A stretch of 64,000 bases of DNA, taken from positions 57,224,071 to 57,288,070 of the forward strand of contig CM064432.1 of the NCBI GenBank assembly GCA_032690845.1, read 5' to 3'. Shown in pieces: positions 34,345-48,270 of this stretch. Source of the stretch: Eleusine coracana subsp. coracana (taxonomy: Eukaryota > Streptophyta > Magnoliopsida > Poales > Poaceae). The stretch's first letter is position 1. Every line of letters starts with the position of its first letter. Both the position numbers and the translations under genes were made by a program. The notes beneath the pieces are model-generated. The model was not told the origin of the DNA. It saw nothing but the letters and a program-made list of their open reading frames with translations, and did no database searches.

Positions 34345-37300
34345 ATGGCGACTACAACGGCGCCGGGGACGGCGTCCGCGGTGACCAGGTCGGGGGCGGT
34401 CTCTAAGGGCTACAACTTTGCGTCAACCTGGGAGCAGGTCGGTGCCGGCAACCTCCCTCTTCTCGGCCCGGCGCCAGATCTGGGCGTGGGCGGGGAGCCT
34501 GATACCTCAACGGGTGCGATCGCCGGTTCGGTGGATCTGACATACTCTTTTGCACTCGCTCCCTTGCAGAACGCGCCGCTCACGGAGCAGCAGAAGTCCG
34601 CGATCGCCGCGCTCTCTCAAGCTGTCGCAGAGAGGCCGTTCCCCGCCAATCTGGTGAGAATTGCTTGCGTAATTATGTGCGATGCTTGCTTGAACAGGGG
34701 AATGTGGGATTTCGTAGCACTGAAAATTTGGCTCACTAGTTCGTGTGGGAAATTCTGTGCCTGGGCTGCATTGAAGCATTGTGAAGTTGTATTTTGAGTT
34801 GGCAGTGCAGAGTTTAGGTGACAATTTGGAGGGCTGAGAACTTGATTTCAGGTCTACATTATTAGCTCGTACACTATATTAGAAGGGGCATGATAATGCT
34901 TATAATTTTGGTAGTTTGTTGAGTGTCAATTAGGATGTGGATTCAGCCTTGCGGATAATCTCATTGAATGGCTGCTTGTGATTCTAGTTCTAAAGCATAC
35001 GGCAATCCTTTTTCACCATTGTCATGTTTCATTTCCTTTTGTTTTGTTTTTTGCAAGTCTTAGTTGGCTGGTTATCTCAATGGTGTTAAATTATATTTTA
35101 ATTTATTTCCTGCGTGTTTTATCAGGAAAAGAGTTTGGGGAAGGATGGAGGTGCGGATGTGGCAGAGAAAGAGTCTGTTCTGGAGGAGGCTGGTGCCATG
35201 GATGCAGTGTTGGTAAATACACATCAGGTTAGTTTTTGTTTTCCTTTCACTTAACCTTTGCTCAATAGCCACTGCAGTATTAACTGTACTCCCTCCGTTC
35301 AACATTATGTGATACTATGGCCTTCTCAAGTTTTCTCAAATTATATTACACCCTCGCTTCCCAATGCACCTTTCTCTCTTTCCAATACATTTCTATCTCT
35401 ATCTCTCTCCTTCTCGTTTCCTGTGCAGTGTACCTTTTTCCTCCTCCTTAATTCTTGTGCCCAGACCCAAAACGTCATATATTGTTGAACGGAGAGAGAA
35501 GTATTAATATTCATTTATGATGGGATTTGAAATGGGTCTTGTTTATTCTGTAGTTTTACAAGTGGTTTGCAGAACTGGAGTCAGCTATGAAATCCGAGGT
35601 TTGTTTAATGCCATCTCCTTTGGTGATGGATACCTACTTTTCCATTTGCTGATGGAAAGAATATGACGTTCTGGGTTGTTGACCTTTGGTTCATTGACAG
35701 ACAGAGGAAAAGTATCGCCTCTATGAGAGTACACTAGAGGAGCGTGTCAACACATGTGATGGTATCCTTAAGCAGGTAGTCTGGCAAAACTTTTTGTTGG
35801 TTTATATTGTAGAAGATGCAACAAACATATAGGTCTTTGCCCTTGTTAGTTTAATTGATGAATGTATGTCTGTGCAGGTTGATGAAACATTGAACTTATT
35901 TGAAGAACTACAGTCCTTGCACTTGAGTGTTGCCACAAAGACAAAAACGTTGCATGATGCTTGCGACCAGCTTGTATGTGCCCTTTCTGCTAGTTACTTG
36001 TGTTGTAATTGATCCTGCAGCTTTGACTTGATGCATTAATGATGAAACATCCATTAAGAACACTGGATTTTTCTTGACTTGCGTGCATTAGCCATATTGA
36101 AGATTTCATGAGTGTATCAGATAACAAGAATTATATAGTGCATTATATAGCTCAGGAAAAAGGAAAAAATCTTTGCATTGCTTGTTAGTTTATACTCCCT
36201 CCGTTGAACAATATAAGACATTTTAGCTCTGGGCACGAGAATTAAGGAGGGGTGAAAAGGTATGCTACATAGAAAACAAGGAGGAGAGAGATAGAGATAG
36301 AAATGTATTGGAAAGAGATAAATGTGCATTGGAAAGCGAGAGTGTCTTCTAATTTGAGAAAACTTGAGAAGACTAGAGTGTCTTATAATGTTGAACAGAG
36401 GGAGTATCTTAATCATGATTCACTCTTTAGTTTTACATAAGGTGATTCCTCATGCATGCTTCTTTCTGTCCATATATTTGTTAAGTATTATGCATAAAAT
36501 CCACAGAACCATCATCAACTCCAAATTGTACGATTTTGATAGGTTCAATAGACTCAGCGGTATTTAGTAAGTGAATTCTGATCAACCAGCATTAGACTGG
36601 CATAGCATTCTGGCAATAATATAGAAAATAAGCTATTTAGTAAGTGAATTCTGATCAACCAGTATTAATATTTAGCTGTTATGGAATAAAGTATTCAGCG
36701 GCAAAATCCCTTTACCCCTCTTTCTCATCGCTATCCTCAATTCCTCATTTTACTTAGCCTTTTGCTGACTGACTTTATTTCTAATTTTGATGCAGTTGGT
36801 TGAGAAACAAAGGCTCATTGAGTTTGCAGAGGCACTACGGAGTAGACTGAACTGCTTTGATGAATTGGAAAATGTAAGATTTGGCAACCCTATCTGGTAT
36901 CATACAGAGAATTTTTTGTTCCACTTCATCAAAACATAAAAAAGGCCGTACCCAGTGCTGAGAGCTCCCGCACTATGCGGGGTCTGGGGAAGGGTGTTAG
37001 CGGCAGGCCTTACCCCTGCTTGTGCAATGTGGGGAGACCGCGGCTCGAACCCGGGACCTGTTGGTTACAGGCGGTATGCTCTACCGCTGCACCAGGCCCG
37101 GCCTTCACTTCATCAAAACATCAGAAAAGTTAATACCTGTTCAATCTTCAATGGCTTCTGCAGCTCACCACAAAGTACTCTTTGTCGAAATTACTGAACT
37201 ATATTACACTCTGATTACACTCACTTAAAGTTTACCTTTCAAGCTTACACATCTCAAGTATTACTCTGTCCCTTATTAAAATTACAACTAAGCTAAAGTA

Positions 37301-40300
37301 ATTTTAGTTCCTTGCGAGCACTCTTAATTGTAAGTGCTTTTCAGTGGGCTTGCCATGAATGCAACATATTAAATACTAAGAATAGTTACAACTGGCTTAC
37401 AGCTCATATAATAATAACAAGAGGTCATTGAGATGTAGTGTTTCCAATAAATCCACCATATGGTTTATGACATCTGACTACCTGGGAAATGCTTTGTCTA
37501 TGCGCTCATAATTTAGTTCATCTTAACTAACTACCTATTTCCCTTTTACAGGTCTCGAGCAGCTTTTATTCTCAAAATATGAACATTGGAAATGAGCAGT
37601 TTCTCCCACTGTTGAAACGCCTTGATGATTGTATCTCGTAAGTAGTAGCACTTTGCTTTGTTGTTTTAATGTTAATGTTTCTGCCACTAACACTACTTCC
37701 TCTGTTGATGTGTGTAGATATGTTGAAAGCAATCCACAATATGCTGAATCTGCTGTTTACTTGGTCAAGTTTCGTCAACTCCAGGTATTGACTTCAAGTG
37801 ATTCAATAATTAACATTCATAGGTATAAAGAATTGGAGCTTATAACCTGATAGTTATCTGTTCCTTTTGCGCCAGTCTCGTGCATTAGGTATGATTCGGT
37901 CACATGTGCTGTCAATACTTAAAAGTGTTTCTTCCCAGGTGATTCTCAGTTTCATTTCCTGGTAGTAAATGCGAAACAGACAGCATATAGATGTTCTTGG
38001 TTGAACTTTGCAGGTTCAAGCTGCAATTCGTGGCAACAATTCTGGCAAAACCGTTGTCACAGAGGGTGTGGAGGCATCTCTTATCTATGTATGCTTCAAG
38101 GCGGCAGCTAGTGAGGTATAATGTTTCATTATCTGATTTGTAGATTGCATGATAGTCCAATTGTGACCATCAATGATATGATGCTTGTAGTCTCTAATGC
38201 CATCTGATGTGACAGCTCTGATATAATTGTTCTATATTTTCCCACCAGCTAAAACCGATATTGGGTGAAATTGAAAGTAGGTCTTCCAGGAAGGAGTATG
38301 CACAGATTCTTTCTGAGTGTCACAGTTTGTTTTGTGAGCAGAGGTTGTACCTGGTAGGTTACAAGGACAATCCATCGCACTCTGGTTTCACCTTAAAACT
38401 TGGTTGGCCTTTGAGTCTTAATTCCTTGATATGGCTGCTAGGTACGAGGCATGGTGCAACAGCGAATCTCAGAGTATGCAAAAAAAGAGGCCTTGCCTTC
38501 TTTAACAAGGTCTGGATGTGCCTATCTGATGGAGGTAACTGCATACTGCTAAATTTATTTTATTTTGGAGAAAGTTAACATTGAAATAATGTTGAAAGTT
38601 GCAGTTGCACCTTGTGATTATGGTAGTATTTGCAAACAATATAGCATACTAAATGGGATAAGAAATTCAGTGCCTACTTGAGCCGGCAAGATGAATTGTA
38701 TTGTCTTAATGAGTATCGTGTAGTTATTTTCATGAGCTGCGGAGTACCATGCATGTTTTTTTTTTCTTTTTCTTTTTTATAATGTTGAACTGTCCCTTCA
38801 ATTGTTTGAATAAACATGTTTACTAGTTTTAGTATTTTTTGTCAGGCATGCCAGTTTGAGCACCAGCTTTTTGCTCACTTCTTCCCATCATCTGCTGCAG
38901 ATGTTTCAAGTATGTCTCCTTTAATGGACCCGCTGTAAGTTATTACTCTGTCCCTTATGACGCGTTGTTGCTATATCTTGAATGTGCAGACAGGCTGGCA
39001 AACTTAATTTTACCAGAGGTGAAGGATTTGTAAATCCATCATGTGGAATTCACCAAGCTTGTCTGAGAAACACAGGAGTTTAGGCAGAAAAATAACCCAG
39101 TATGCGATCCCAAGATTTAGATTACAAGTCGAATATAGTTTTCGATTTAAGGTGCTAATTTGAATGGTGTGCATCAACTGTCATACTTGGAGTTCCCTTA
39201 AATAGGACTCTTGCCTAAACCATCCATTGATTCTAGGAAACTAACTTTGCCAATATCATGTACTCCTATGTTCGTGAAATGTTATTGTCAGCCAGTTCAT
39301 TTGTGAACTGCCCGGGTACTACAAAAGAAAAAGGGAGTAGGAACTAGCAGTGTTATTCGAAGATGTGATTAATACTGTTACTTGAGTCAATTGACCAATC
39401 GCCATTGACTCGTCAAATCTTCTATTTATGGCCAACTGGAACTTTCTACTTGACCAGCAGGTCAAGTTGGGTAACTGGTTGACTAGATGTGGAAATGTCA
39501 GAGCTGGACAAGTTCGTTGCCTGGTACTTACAGCCCACTTTAAGAGAGTAGAGATAGGGAGTGACTTAGGGGTCGTGGAACCCAATCTCTGCACCACCGC
39601 CGCTTGTCACTGCCAAGCCATTTCTTCTCTTCTGGTCTTGCTACAATGTCAGCTGCATCCTGTTCCTATAAGCAAGTTCCTTCTGTGCCTCCTTACTTGG
39701 TCATGTGTAGGTTCTTGTTGGACTGAAATTAGACTCATGTATCTCTTATATGATCTGTATACTGATAATTTGGTTATTTAGTGTGACATGATTGATCAAA
39801 TATTTATGTTCAGATGCACGTACTTGTATGATACTCTGAGGCCTAGACTGATATACGAAGGAAACATTGATTCACTCTGTGAACTTGTTGACATTCTGAA
39901 AGTTGAAGTGCTGGGAGAACAACTGAGTAGACGAGGTGAATCAGTAGCCGGTCTCCGTCCAATATTGCAAAGGATTCTTGCCGATGTTCATGAGCGGTTA
40001 GCATTTTGTGCTCGGACTCATATCCGTGAAGAGGTAGTATTCCAGATGTTCTTTTGTTGATGGATGACCCAATATGACCTCTGCCAGCATTTTATTTTTG
40101 TCTACCATGCACATATTCCTGCTATGTTTTCTATTTGTTTATAATACAAACATTATTTCTCAGTATTGATAGTGAGCATACTGAACCTGTTTAAAATTGT
40201 GTTGATTTTGTACTTGAACCTGCAATATTCTGGTGTGACACATTTGAGAACCTGAAACATGGTAATCACGATGGTCACAATAAAAACACTAATCATTCAA

Positions 40301-43300
40301 ATCAACTCGCTATTATTCTAGTTATCTCTGCACGCCACAGGTGACAATAAGTTTATGCACTGTAGAGTATGAATATTTATTAGCATCGTCCAAAGAAAAT
40401 AAATGGAGATGCCTTTGAAGGCTGTTGTTTGGACAAGTTTAAGCCATATTTTTAATGATACCCCCAACATATGGGCTTATATGGCATATAGGTAAAACTT
40501 GGGCCTCCCTTTAATGTGACTTAAAAGGTTCTGGACAGTGGATGGTATATGAAGCTTAATATTGTCTGAGAGGACTACATTGGTAATCTTTTAAGAATTT
40601 GATTTGTATAAGCATGGTTGGGCCTGAGCTGATAAGATACTTTTATATATGCGGGGAATGGATACACAAAAACCAACCTCTAGTTGTCATATTGTCCTGT
40701 AGTCCTCTACATAGCTTCTGTCTCCCATATAGCATGTAGGATGTTCGGTGGATGGTGGAACAAGTTCGTGAAATGTGAATAACATACAGAAACGTCATCA
40801 CTTCGTGATGTCTTCTTCTGAAGTAGCAATGTGTTACAATTTGGTCCCCAGGTTAGTGAGGAACTTGTAGGGGACCCTTCTTTTTCTCTCTAATACAATG
40901 AAGCGCAGTTCTCCTGCATTTTCAAAAAAAAAAAAAAGAAGAAGAAGAAGAAGTAGCAATGTGTTATGCTTACAGTTTTACCCATTCCTTTGTTATGTCT
41001 ATCAGATAGTAGTAAAGTAGTTTTTATATTTGCTTTAGGGTTTCAATACAGATTAATCTATATTGCCGCATTTTTTACAGATTGCAAACTTCCGTCCTTC
41101 TGATGAAGATCTGGATTATCCTGGAAAGCTTGAGCGGTCTGTGGATACGACTTCAAGTGCTACTGTTAGTTTGCTTCTCACTTAGTTGAAACCGACCCTT
41201 TCCATGTCCACTCTTTAACTTTCCGAATATTGCATCTATGAATAGTTTGCTAAATGGCTTGCTTCCTGTCATTTCTCATGTGCCACTACTGCCAATTTCA
41301 ACTTAGGCAGTTGCATTCTTTTATACAGCACATCGTCTTATTACTGGATAAGTTTTGGTTTATTCGCCATGGTGGGGATAACTAGGTCTATTTGTTTTGA
41401 ACCCGTAGGCTGGTGACAACCCAGACATATACGTGACATGGTATAGACCATTGGAGAAAACAGTTTCATGTCTATCGAAGTTATATCGCTGTTTGGAACC
41501 TTCTGTCTTTACTGGATTAGCCCAGGTACTGTACCTCCCAAACTTGAAGGCTATTTTCTTGCTAAATTTTGCCTTTACGGGTTGGTTCCCTTTTCATCCA
41601 ACTTAACAAGAGTTATATTGCTCTGGTTGCAACCAGGAAGCTGTAGAAGTCTGCTCAACATCACTTCAGGTATGTATACAGTTCTCTATCCCAATTTCGT
41701 TTTTTATCTCCATTGGATCTAGGGAACATGTATTTGCAGTTTTATGCTGTGATGTAACGTTTTATAGTTTATTTTCTGAGAAACACTATTGATGTTTTCA
41801 ACAGAGTGCTAGCAAGGTCATCTCAAAGAAAGCAAGCCCAATGGATGGGCAGCTTTTTCTGATTAAACACCTCCTCATATTAAGGGAACAGGTAACCATC
41901 TATTTTATCCTATCAATAAAGTTCCATCTTACTCATCAGTCCATCTCACAACCCATATGGTAATTCATATGTTTTCAGATTGCTCCATTTGATATCGAGT
42001 TCTCTGTCACACATAAGGAGCTGGATTTCTCCCATTTGCTGGTATTTGCAACTCTGTTCCTTTCAAATTGAGTGTTCATAGACTGATGACATAATGGCAT
42101 GCATATTATTCATGCATGGGTACTTTTTTACTTGATCCTTGTGGTTGCAAGTGGGGAGTGCATTAATATTCTAGATATATGTACAACTGGAACATATTGT
42201 TCTTATATTTTATTTTTACAATTCAATAATTGTGTTTCAACTGGAGCAGATTGTTTCTGACCTAATGACTGCAAATTAATATTTTTTACAGGATCACCTT
42301 AGAAGGATTCTCAGGGGCCAGGTCTCATTGTTTGATTGGTCAAGGTCATCATCACTAGCCAGGACCTTCTCTCCCCGCGTTCTGGAGAACCAAATTGATG
42401 CCAGAAAAGTAACTAACTTTTCTCATGCTTTGTTGTGGTTTCACCACATCCACGGTTCTGTGCATATACTACTTAAAATAGGAAAATAAGATGAAGTTGT
42501 GACACTTGCTTAAATATAATGCAGGGGATAGTTATTTTACAGTCTTGATTGTTGTCTAACTCGTAGATTCTCAGCTTCATTGATTTCTGTCTTATTTTTG
42601 CTTTTGCATATTCAGGAATTGGAGAAAAGTCTCAAAGCTACCTGTGAAGAATTTATAATGTCTATCACTAAATTAGTAGTGGATCCAATGCTTTCTTTTG
42701 TTACCAAGGTAGTAAAATCTCGCCTTCTGCAGACTTATCCAATTAAGAGTTTGGGGTTTTCCTTTTGTGTTTTTGACTTTATGTAGTACCTATTAGTTTG
42801 TCTTCAGCTGTTACATGCTGTTATCACATCATCTTGTGAAGCCACTGGAAATTCTTGCTACCACCCCATGGCAAAGTTTTCATGACCACGTGCAAGCCTG
42901 TTAGTAATCAGCTCTAGCAGTAGCACAATTAATGAACAAAAACTCCGTTGAATACTTGAGTGACACAGCCTATGCAATGCAGTAATATCTTTATCGTGCA
43001 GGCTGCAATGCCCCCTAACTGCATTTTGTTCTTCTGTAATAACTGTAGTTTGTCCTGGTCTGTGTTGACTCCCACGTACTACCAGAAAATTCCTAGTGTT
43101 GTTCTATATTTTCATTTATGGGCTATTGTGTTTGCACCCTTACTCTTGATTCTAATTGTGATTCTACCCCCAAAATTTAAGGTTTGTGATTTTACCCCTG
43201 TTTTTTCAAAAATGATTCCTCCGTTTACCCCTGTTTTGCTGTTCTGTCAGTTAAGTACTGTTTAATGATTAAAAGAAAAGAAAAAAAAAAACAATTGAGT

Positions 43301-44455
43301 ACCCAAGTACCCTCCTATCTCCATCTCTTCCCCGACCCAGAAACATGGTGGCTTCTCTATCGCTCACGAACTCGATCCCCTCCATATATCCTTCTCTAAA
43401 CCGCTATGGCGACTGAGTGCGGCAACTACTATGCAAGCTACTGAAGTAGCGTTGTACCCTTTCTTCAGTCCCTTCTTGGTATACTGACAATCAGGTCTCC
43501 TGCAAATTCGAGAAAATACAGCTGAACTATTATAGTGGTAGCTGTTATAATGTCTACTTAAGATGTAATTCTCATGTTTCACTTTTTTTTCAGGTGTAAT
43601 TTAATGTTGTCATGATATGATTTTGTGGCAGGTAACTGCTGTCAAAGTCGCATTGTCCTCTGGTAGCCAGGGTCAGAAGTTGGATTCTGTTCTAGCGAGG
43701 CCCCTGAAGACTCAAGCATTTGCTTCTCCTGATAAAGTTGTTGAGCTTGTGCAAAAGGTGCACTTAAAATTCAGTGTATGTTTAGGAAAATGTTTTCCCT
43801 CCTCCCATTGTCCTACAAAAGTTCTTTTTTCTCAAACAGGTTGCCACCGCTATTCAACAAGATTTGCCCAAAGTAATGACCAAGATGAGGTTGTATTTGC
43901 AGAACCCATCTACACGAATGATCTTATTTAAACCTATCAAGTAAGGATTTCCATCTCAGTTATTTTTTCCTAGAGCGTAGTAGAAGAGTGAAGTTTAATT
44001 CAATCCAGATCAGTATAATCAATCCCTTTCCCTATGTCCATACGTCAGCACAAAAAAGTTTAACTCGGATAGAGTTTAAAATGTAACTTTATATTTTGTA
44101 AGGACTAATCATGGGCTGTGATGGCTTATTTGTGATCTGTTTCATCTTTATTTGATATCAAAATAAAGTGCATATGAGCTCGAAGAGAAACAGACTAGAC
44201 CAGTATGAAATAAAACTAGCAACTGGAAGCTAACCTTTATTAAATTATCTAGCGGGGCTATACTAAATATCCAAGAACATTTGTTCCGTACATTGCCTTC
44301 TTATTATGCCTCTCTTTTGTTCCAGGACAAACATAGTTGAGGCTCATATACAATTACAGTCCCTTCTGAAGTCAGAATACTCTGCTGAGGAAATGCAATC
44401 CATCGGTATGCTGCCTATACCTGATTTGCAGTCTCAGCTTGACAGTCTTTTGTAG
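34345..44455 (+). CDS. COG3: Conserved oligomeric Golgi complex subunit 3
   Basis: COG3 is a lobe-A subunit of the COG tether that returns vesicles within the Golgi. Twenty-five exons chain in frame: 34345-34437, 34570-34653, 35126-35227, 35554-35598, 35701-35775, 35878-35973, 36796-36873, 37552-37637, 37718-37784, 37876-37938, 38014-38115, 38249-38353, 38442-38534, 38846-38934, 39814-40033, 41081-41164, 41409-41525, 41637-41669, 41805-41891, 41979-42041, 42292-42408, 42616-42708, 43632-43757, 43840-43940 and 44326-44455 (2349 nt, 782 aa, near the plant COG3 length). Recognised by the N-terminal '[20 protein letters not shown]' with helical '[20 protein letters not shown]', '[13 protein letters not shown]', '[16 protein letters not shown]', '[20 protein letters not shown]' and the terminal '[17 protein letters not shown]'. 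It appears intact. Introns contain an inverted Stowaway pair, a SINE and a LINE tail. Confidence 0.95.
35289..35501 (+). mobile_element. Stowaway MITE in COG3 intron 3
   Basis: Ends CTCCCTCCGTTCAACA and, inverted, CTTCTCTCTCCGTTCAACA, flanked by TA. The interior includes the pyrimidine-rich 'ctatctctatctctctcc'. It is the same family as 36195-36404, which lies in the opposite orientation. Confidence 0.85.
36195..36404 (-). mobile_element. Stowaway MITE in COG3 intron 6
   Basis: Begins CTCCCTCCGTTGAACA, ends TGTTGAACAGAGGGAG, flanked by TA. Its reverse complement aligns along its whole length with the copy at 35289-35501, roughly 85 percent by eye. Confidence 0.85.
36938..37105 (-). mobile_element. 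Au-type tRNA-derived SINE
   Basis: On the minus strand it reads GGCCTGGTGCAGCGGTAGAG (A-box region), then 'GGTCCCGGGTTCGAGCC' (B box), and ends 'GGGTACGGCC' plus a short T tail, as in Au SINEs of grasses. A 16-bp target-site duplication CACTTCATCAAAACAT flanks it (36922-36937 and 37106-37121). It lies antisense in COG3 intron 7. Confidence 0.9.
40837..40949 (+). mobile_element. 5'-truncated LINE tail in COG3 intron 15
   Basis: About 113 bp ending 'cgcagttctcctgcattttc' plus an A-rich (GAA) tail, typical of grass L1-type LINE 3' ends. It is flanked by a 17-bp duplication GAAGTAGCAATGTGTTA (40820-40836 and 40950-40966). Confidence 0.85.
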
Positions 44456-47400
44456 CATGTATACAGTTGAAGCCCGCCTATAGTTCTTTCTGAGATAGGA
44501 CTGCAGTCGCTTGAGGTAACCAAAGCAAAGCTGGTCCCTTCTGAATCTCAACCGGGCCGCTGTTGTAAATTGTTGTTGTTTTATATTTAAATGGAATTGC
44601 AGAATTATACACTACGATATGCCATAGCAAATCGTAATGGGCATCCGTTGTGATTATGAACTGTTCTGTTTGTCTTAAAGTTGCAATGGATAGCATTTAA
44701 TGATCTTGTGTATGTTGCTCTCCCTGATCGGCTGAATGCTTGTTAGTAGTAAAAGAAAGAGCAAACATGTATTTTGAATATCATTTCTCGCAGTTTTGTG
44801 TCCGGTCACTGACCTATAATAATACTATGCCCGACCCCGATGCCACCGCCGGGACGATGGGCCTGACAATGGCCTCGCGAATAAGCCTTCTCTCTTTAGC
44901 GAAGTCTTCGTGACTTCATCGTCATCTATCCATGTCTGCATCAGTGATATAAGCGCGCGTGGTTTGAGTTGCACCAATTCACTCAAAATCTTATGTAGAA
45001 ATAAATGATCGGGAATACTCCTGTTCAGTCGACTGAAAACCAGGTGGCTTTCAGTTGACGTGTAAGGTGCGTGCGTTTGTTCCTTTTTTTTTCTTTTTAT
45101 TATTTATTTATTTGTAGGATTATTTGTATTAATTAGTATTACATATAGATTATAGAAAAGTTTTATTTTTTTATATCCATTAGATCTAGATCTAAGGGTC
45201 AAAAATATTGATTGAAAGAGATCCTCATTTTCAATTGACTGAAAATTAGACACTCTCATAAATGATACGCTCCCCTCAACCCTGAAATTTTGAAGAGTGA
45301 GGTTCTCCACGGTTGGTGCTGGTTCGTGGCATGTGATGCTTCCATCTCTTTGAAACGACGCGGGTGGGTGCTGTACTGCTGTGTGTGCCTGGTGGGCTGC
45401 AGTAGATTGGCATCTGAAGCTGGTTGGCACTCGCCTGTACTGGCAGGATCCGTTTCCCAGCCAGCTCCGGCATGAATCGCGCTACGGGCAACCTTTTGTG
45501 ATCTTCTCGGCGATTGGCACCCGTCGTCACCATGCAGGGGCGCATCATGATCAGGAGAGAACAATCTTGGCACGGGCTTGGGACCCAGTCCTACATGGAT
45601 CGGGGCCCCCCGTTCTTGTCATTTTTTCAACGCCTTTTCAGGGTAGGGCACGTTGGGTCTGCTCGTCGGGCGGTTGGTGTCGAACCCAGCTGGCATGGGT
45701 GATAACTGATAAGACACATAGCACGGCTCGATCAATCGGTTTCGGGATCAGCGCATGCGCATTCATGCCCAATCACCTCTGGGAACAATGCTACGGGTAC
45801 GCCATACACGGATCATTTGCTGCAAGGATTACCCGCATGTACAAACAGACATGCTCACGGGTGAAATGGTTTTTTTTTTTTGGTTAAAGTTGCGTGTTAG
45901 ACACACACAAATTGGTCTGACTGACTGAATCACGTAAATGAGTTGAGTGTCCTCTCTTGTGCTCCACTCGATCGAGAGGTTGTGACTTTTGTGGTGCTCA
46001 TTCGTACTTGGCTGGCGTGGCAGATATTTCAGGTCGGAGTATGGAGAGGGACAAGCTGAGGAGCACAGCATCCACACTAGCTGGACCACCTGCCTCAAGG
46101 CAGGCAGCACGAGGCAGCAGCAGGATGAAACTAAATAGCCCGCATGACTGTGGCGAGTTGCGATTGCGAATTTTACCAATGAGAAAACTATAGGATATGC
46201 TTTTTGCATGTCATTTCAATGGTCACAATCTCGAGGCAAGGAGATATTTTCTGGTATTATTACCTGACATGCGTGTGTCAATTTATGAACTTGCGGAAGC
46301 AACGTATACGGTGAGTTGTTTGATAAAGCGACCTGAATATGGTGTAGTATAGCCTCCTTTTTTCTTCTGCACAAAAAACTCGGATGCAAAATCTCTTCTG
46401 GCAATCAATTGACCGTGTGTATAATTTGGTGACATGGTACACACGCATACTAAACCTGCTTTATGCTTTAATGATGTAGAGTAGGACAACGTGTGTATAA
46501 TTTGGTGAACCAAGGTTCAAGGTTGATGTTTACCTGTAAGTTAAGGTCTCTCTGCAACCACTCACTGGACAGGTAGCATTTGTAAGCACGACGATCTTGA
46601 GCTGCCCCTTTATTTGTGTCTACTGTTAAGCGCACAGTGCCCTGCACAAAAGAAAAGAACGCAAAGAAAAAGAGAAAAAAGGAGATAAAGATGCCTTGGG
46701 TGCCACATTTTTCTACATAGTTCGGTCTGCCTTGACATCAGTTTCAAATTGAAAACCCATATGTAATACAACAGTCACCTTTAGCTTTAGGTAAACATAC
46801 AACAGTCACGTCCGTGTTTCCAAAGTGGGTAATAAGATTCTTGACGCACTTTTCTTTGGAGTCCTTTTGCTAGCTAGTGCTAGTGCGTAGCTCTTTTTGT
46901 CTACAAGAATAGTTGTTGTAGATCAGGACTGTGATAATTTTGAGAATAATAGGAATGAGAGCTCTACGTCTACTTCGAACATGACAAAATTAAGTATAAA
47001 TTTTTTTCATGAATCCGAAGTAGTTTAGTTAATTAGAACTAGCACTGCACCCATCTGAGCTGATGGACAGCCACAGTATTTTCTACCCCAAGGTCAAGGT
47101 AACAAAGGGTAAACACCATCACCAAACATCATCAACATGACTAGTTAGAACTAGCATGTGCAAGGGTACAACCATCTTTCTGACATACATTGACCATTGT
47201 ACTTGAAAGGTGATGTAATAAGACAAGATGTGTTTTCCCATCATTGTACCTTCCTCCATAGCAATACATGGATGGCACGAGTGGTTCATTATTTAATGGC
47301 CAGCAGCAATACTTAACGTCATGGATTCCTTAATGAATTTTTGCTTTACAGAAAATGACTTGTCATTTTCTTACTATGCAGTATCTTTTCATGTTATTAG

Positions 47401-48130
47401 TATAATTTCCCAAAACGACACAAGCTTTCATGATCATTGGTACACACACTCACAAAGAATTAATTAGAGACACTGAATTAGACTTTATATGTTATATCAA
47501 ACGTCACTGATGCTTGCCAGCTTGTTGCATACATGCAAGCAAATGGACGCAATGAACAAAGACAAACAATTGAAATGATGCTGCTCAATTAGTACACGTA
47601 TACGACGAGTACAGTCCATGTTGAACTGAAGAGTGTAAAAAAAGTATGTGTAATAGAATCTCTTTAGCTGCCGTGACAAGGCCTCACAATTATTGAGATT
47701 CTTTGTGTACTTCGCCATGTGTGGACAACAGCGTGCATACGGACAAAATATCACGTATTGCACAAATGTTAGATCGAAAAGTCTTTTTCATGTTTCGAAA
47801 AAAAAGAAAAGACTTTTTCAGAAGGAAAAAAAGGGTTAAAGGCATCTAGTTCACTGTATCATTATATATTATATAAAATTATATAGAACTTCTATAGATA
47901 TTATCGTTTCGCTTTTGAGTAGTTGTTTCCTCAAATGTTTGCGTGAAAATTTGGCCCAAAAAGTTCTGGTTCCTCCAGTGGAAACCTGCAGAAACTTGGA
48001 TTCCCCTCAATTTATTTCTGTGCTGATAAATGTTTTCCCATGCATACTGGTCCCAGCACCAAAAAGATTCTTCCTTCTATTTGAGTCATGTGGAAGCAGT
48101 GTGGTCTTAAAATCTTTTGTGGACATCAAG
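44456..48130. other. Intergenic DNA, no gene established
   Basis: Starts with the COG3 3' UTR. A short hairpin (GTCGACTGAAA and TTTCAGTTGAC arms, about 45028-45059) and a related word at 45232 occur. The GC-richer tract 45260-45720 has long open frames on both strands but none is recognisable. The rest is AT-rich. Confidence 0.45.
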
Positions 48131-48133
48131 TGG

Positions 48134-48142
48134 TTTTAAATA
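48134..48142 (+). promoter_or_regulatory. Possible TATA box of the FLZ gene
   Basis: 'tttaaatac' lies about 130 bp before the ATG and is followed by a CT-rich leader. The match to TATA is weak. Confidence 0.35.
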
Positions 48143-48270
48143 CCCATCACTCCTCTCCCCTTCTCCACTCTCCATCCTACACAATTGGTAGCTTCCATTG
48201 CTGAGCAGGTCCTGAGAAGAAGTGAGGTGAGAGCCCTCCACCCTCCTCCCCTCCCCACTCCTCCGCCGCC

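Noticed and set aside
36955..37197. Open frame inside COG3 intron 7
   Set aside because: It is read through the Au SINE and is not a gene. The tRNA-like part is SINE-derived, so I also do not call a tRNA gene.
39428..39781. 117-codon open frame in COG3 intron 14
   Set aside because: Lies wholly in an intron, no recognisable domain, no ATG context supporting translation.
45260..45720. Long overlapping frames on both strands
   Set aside because: No recognisable motif, no splice partners, and equal openness on both strands.
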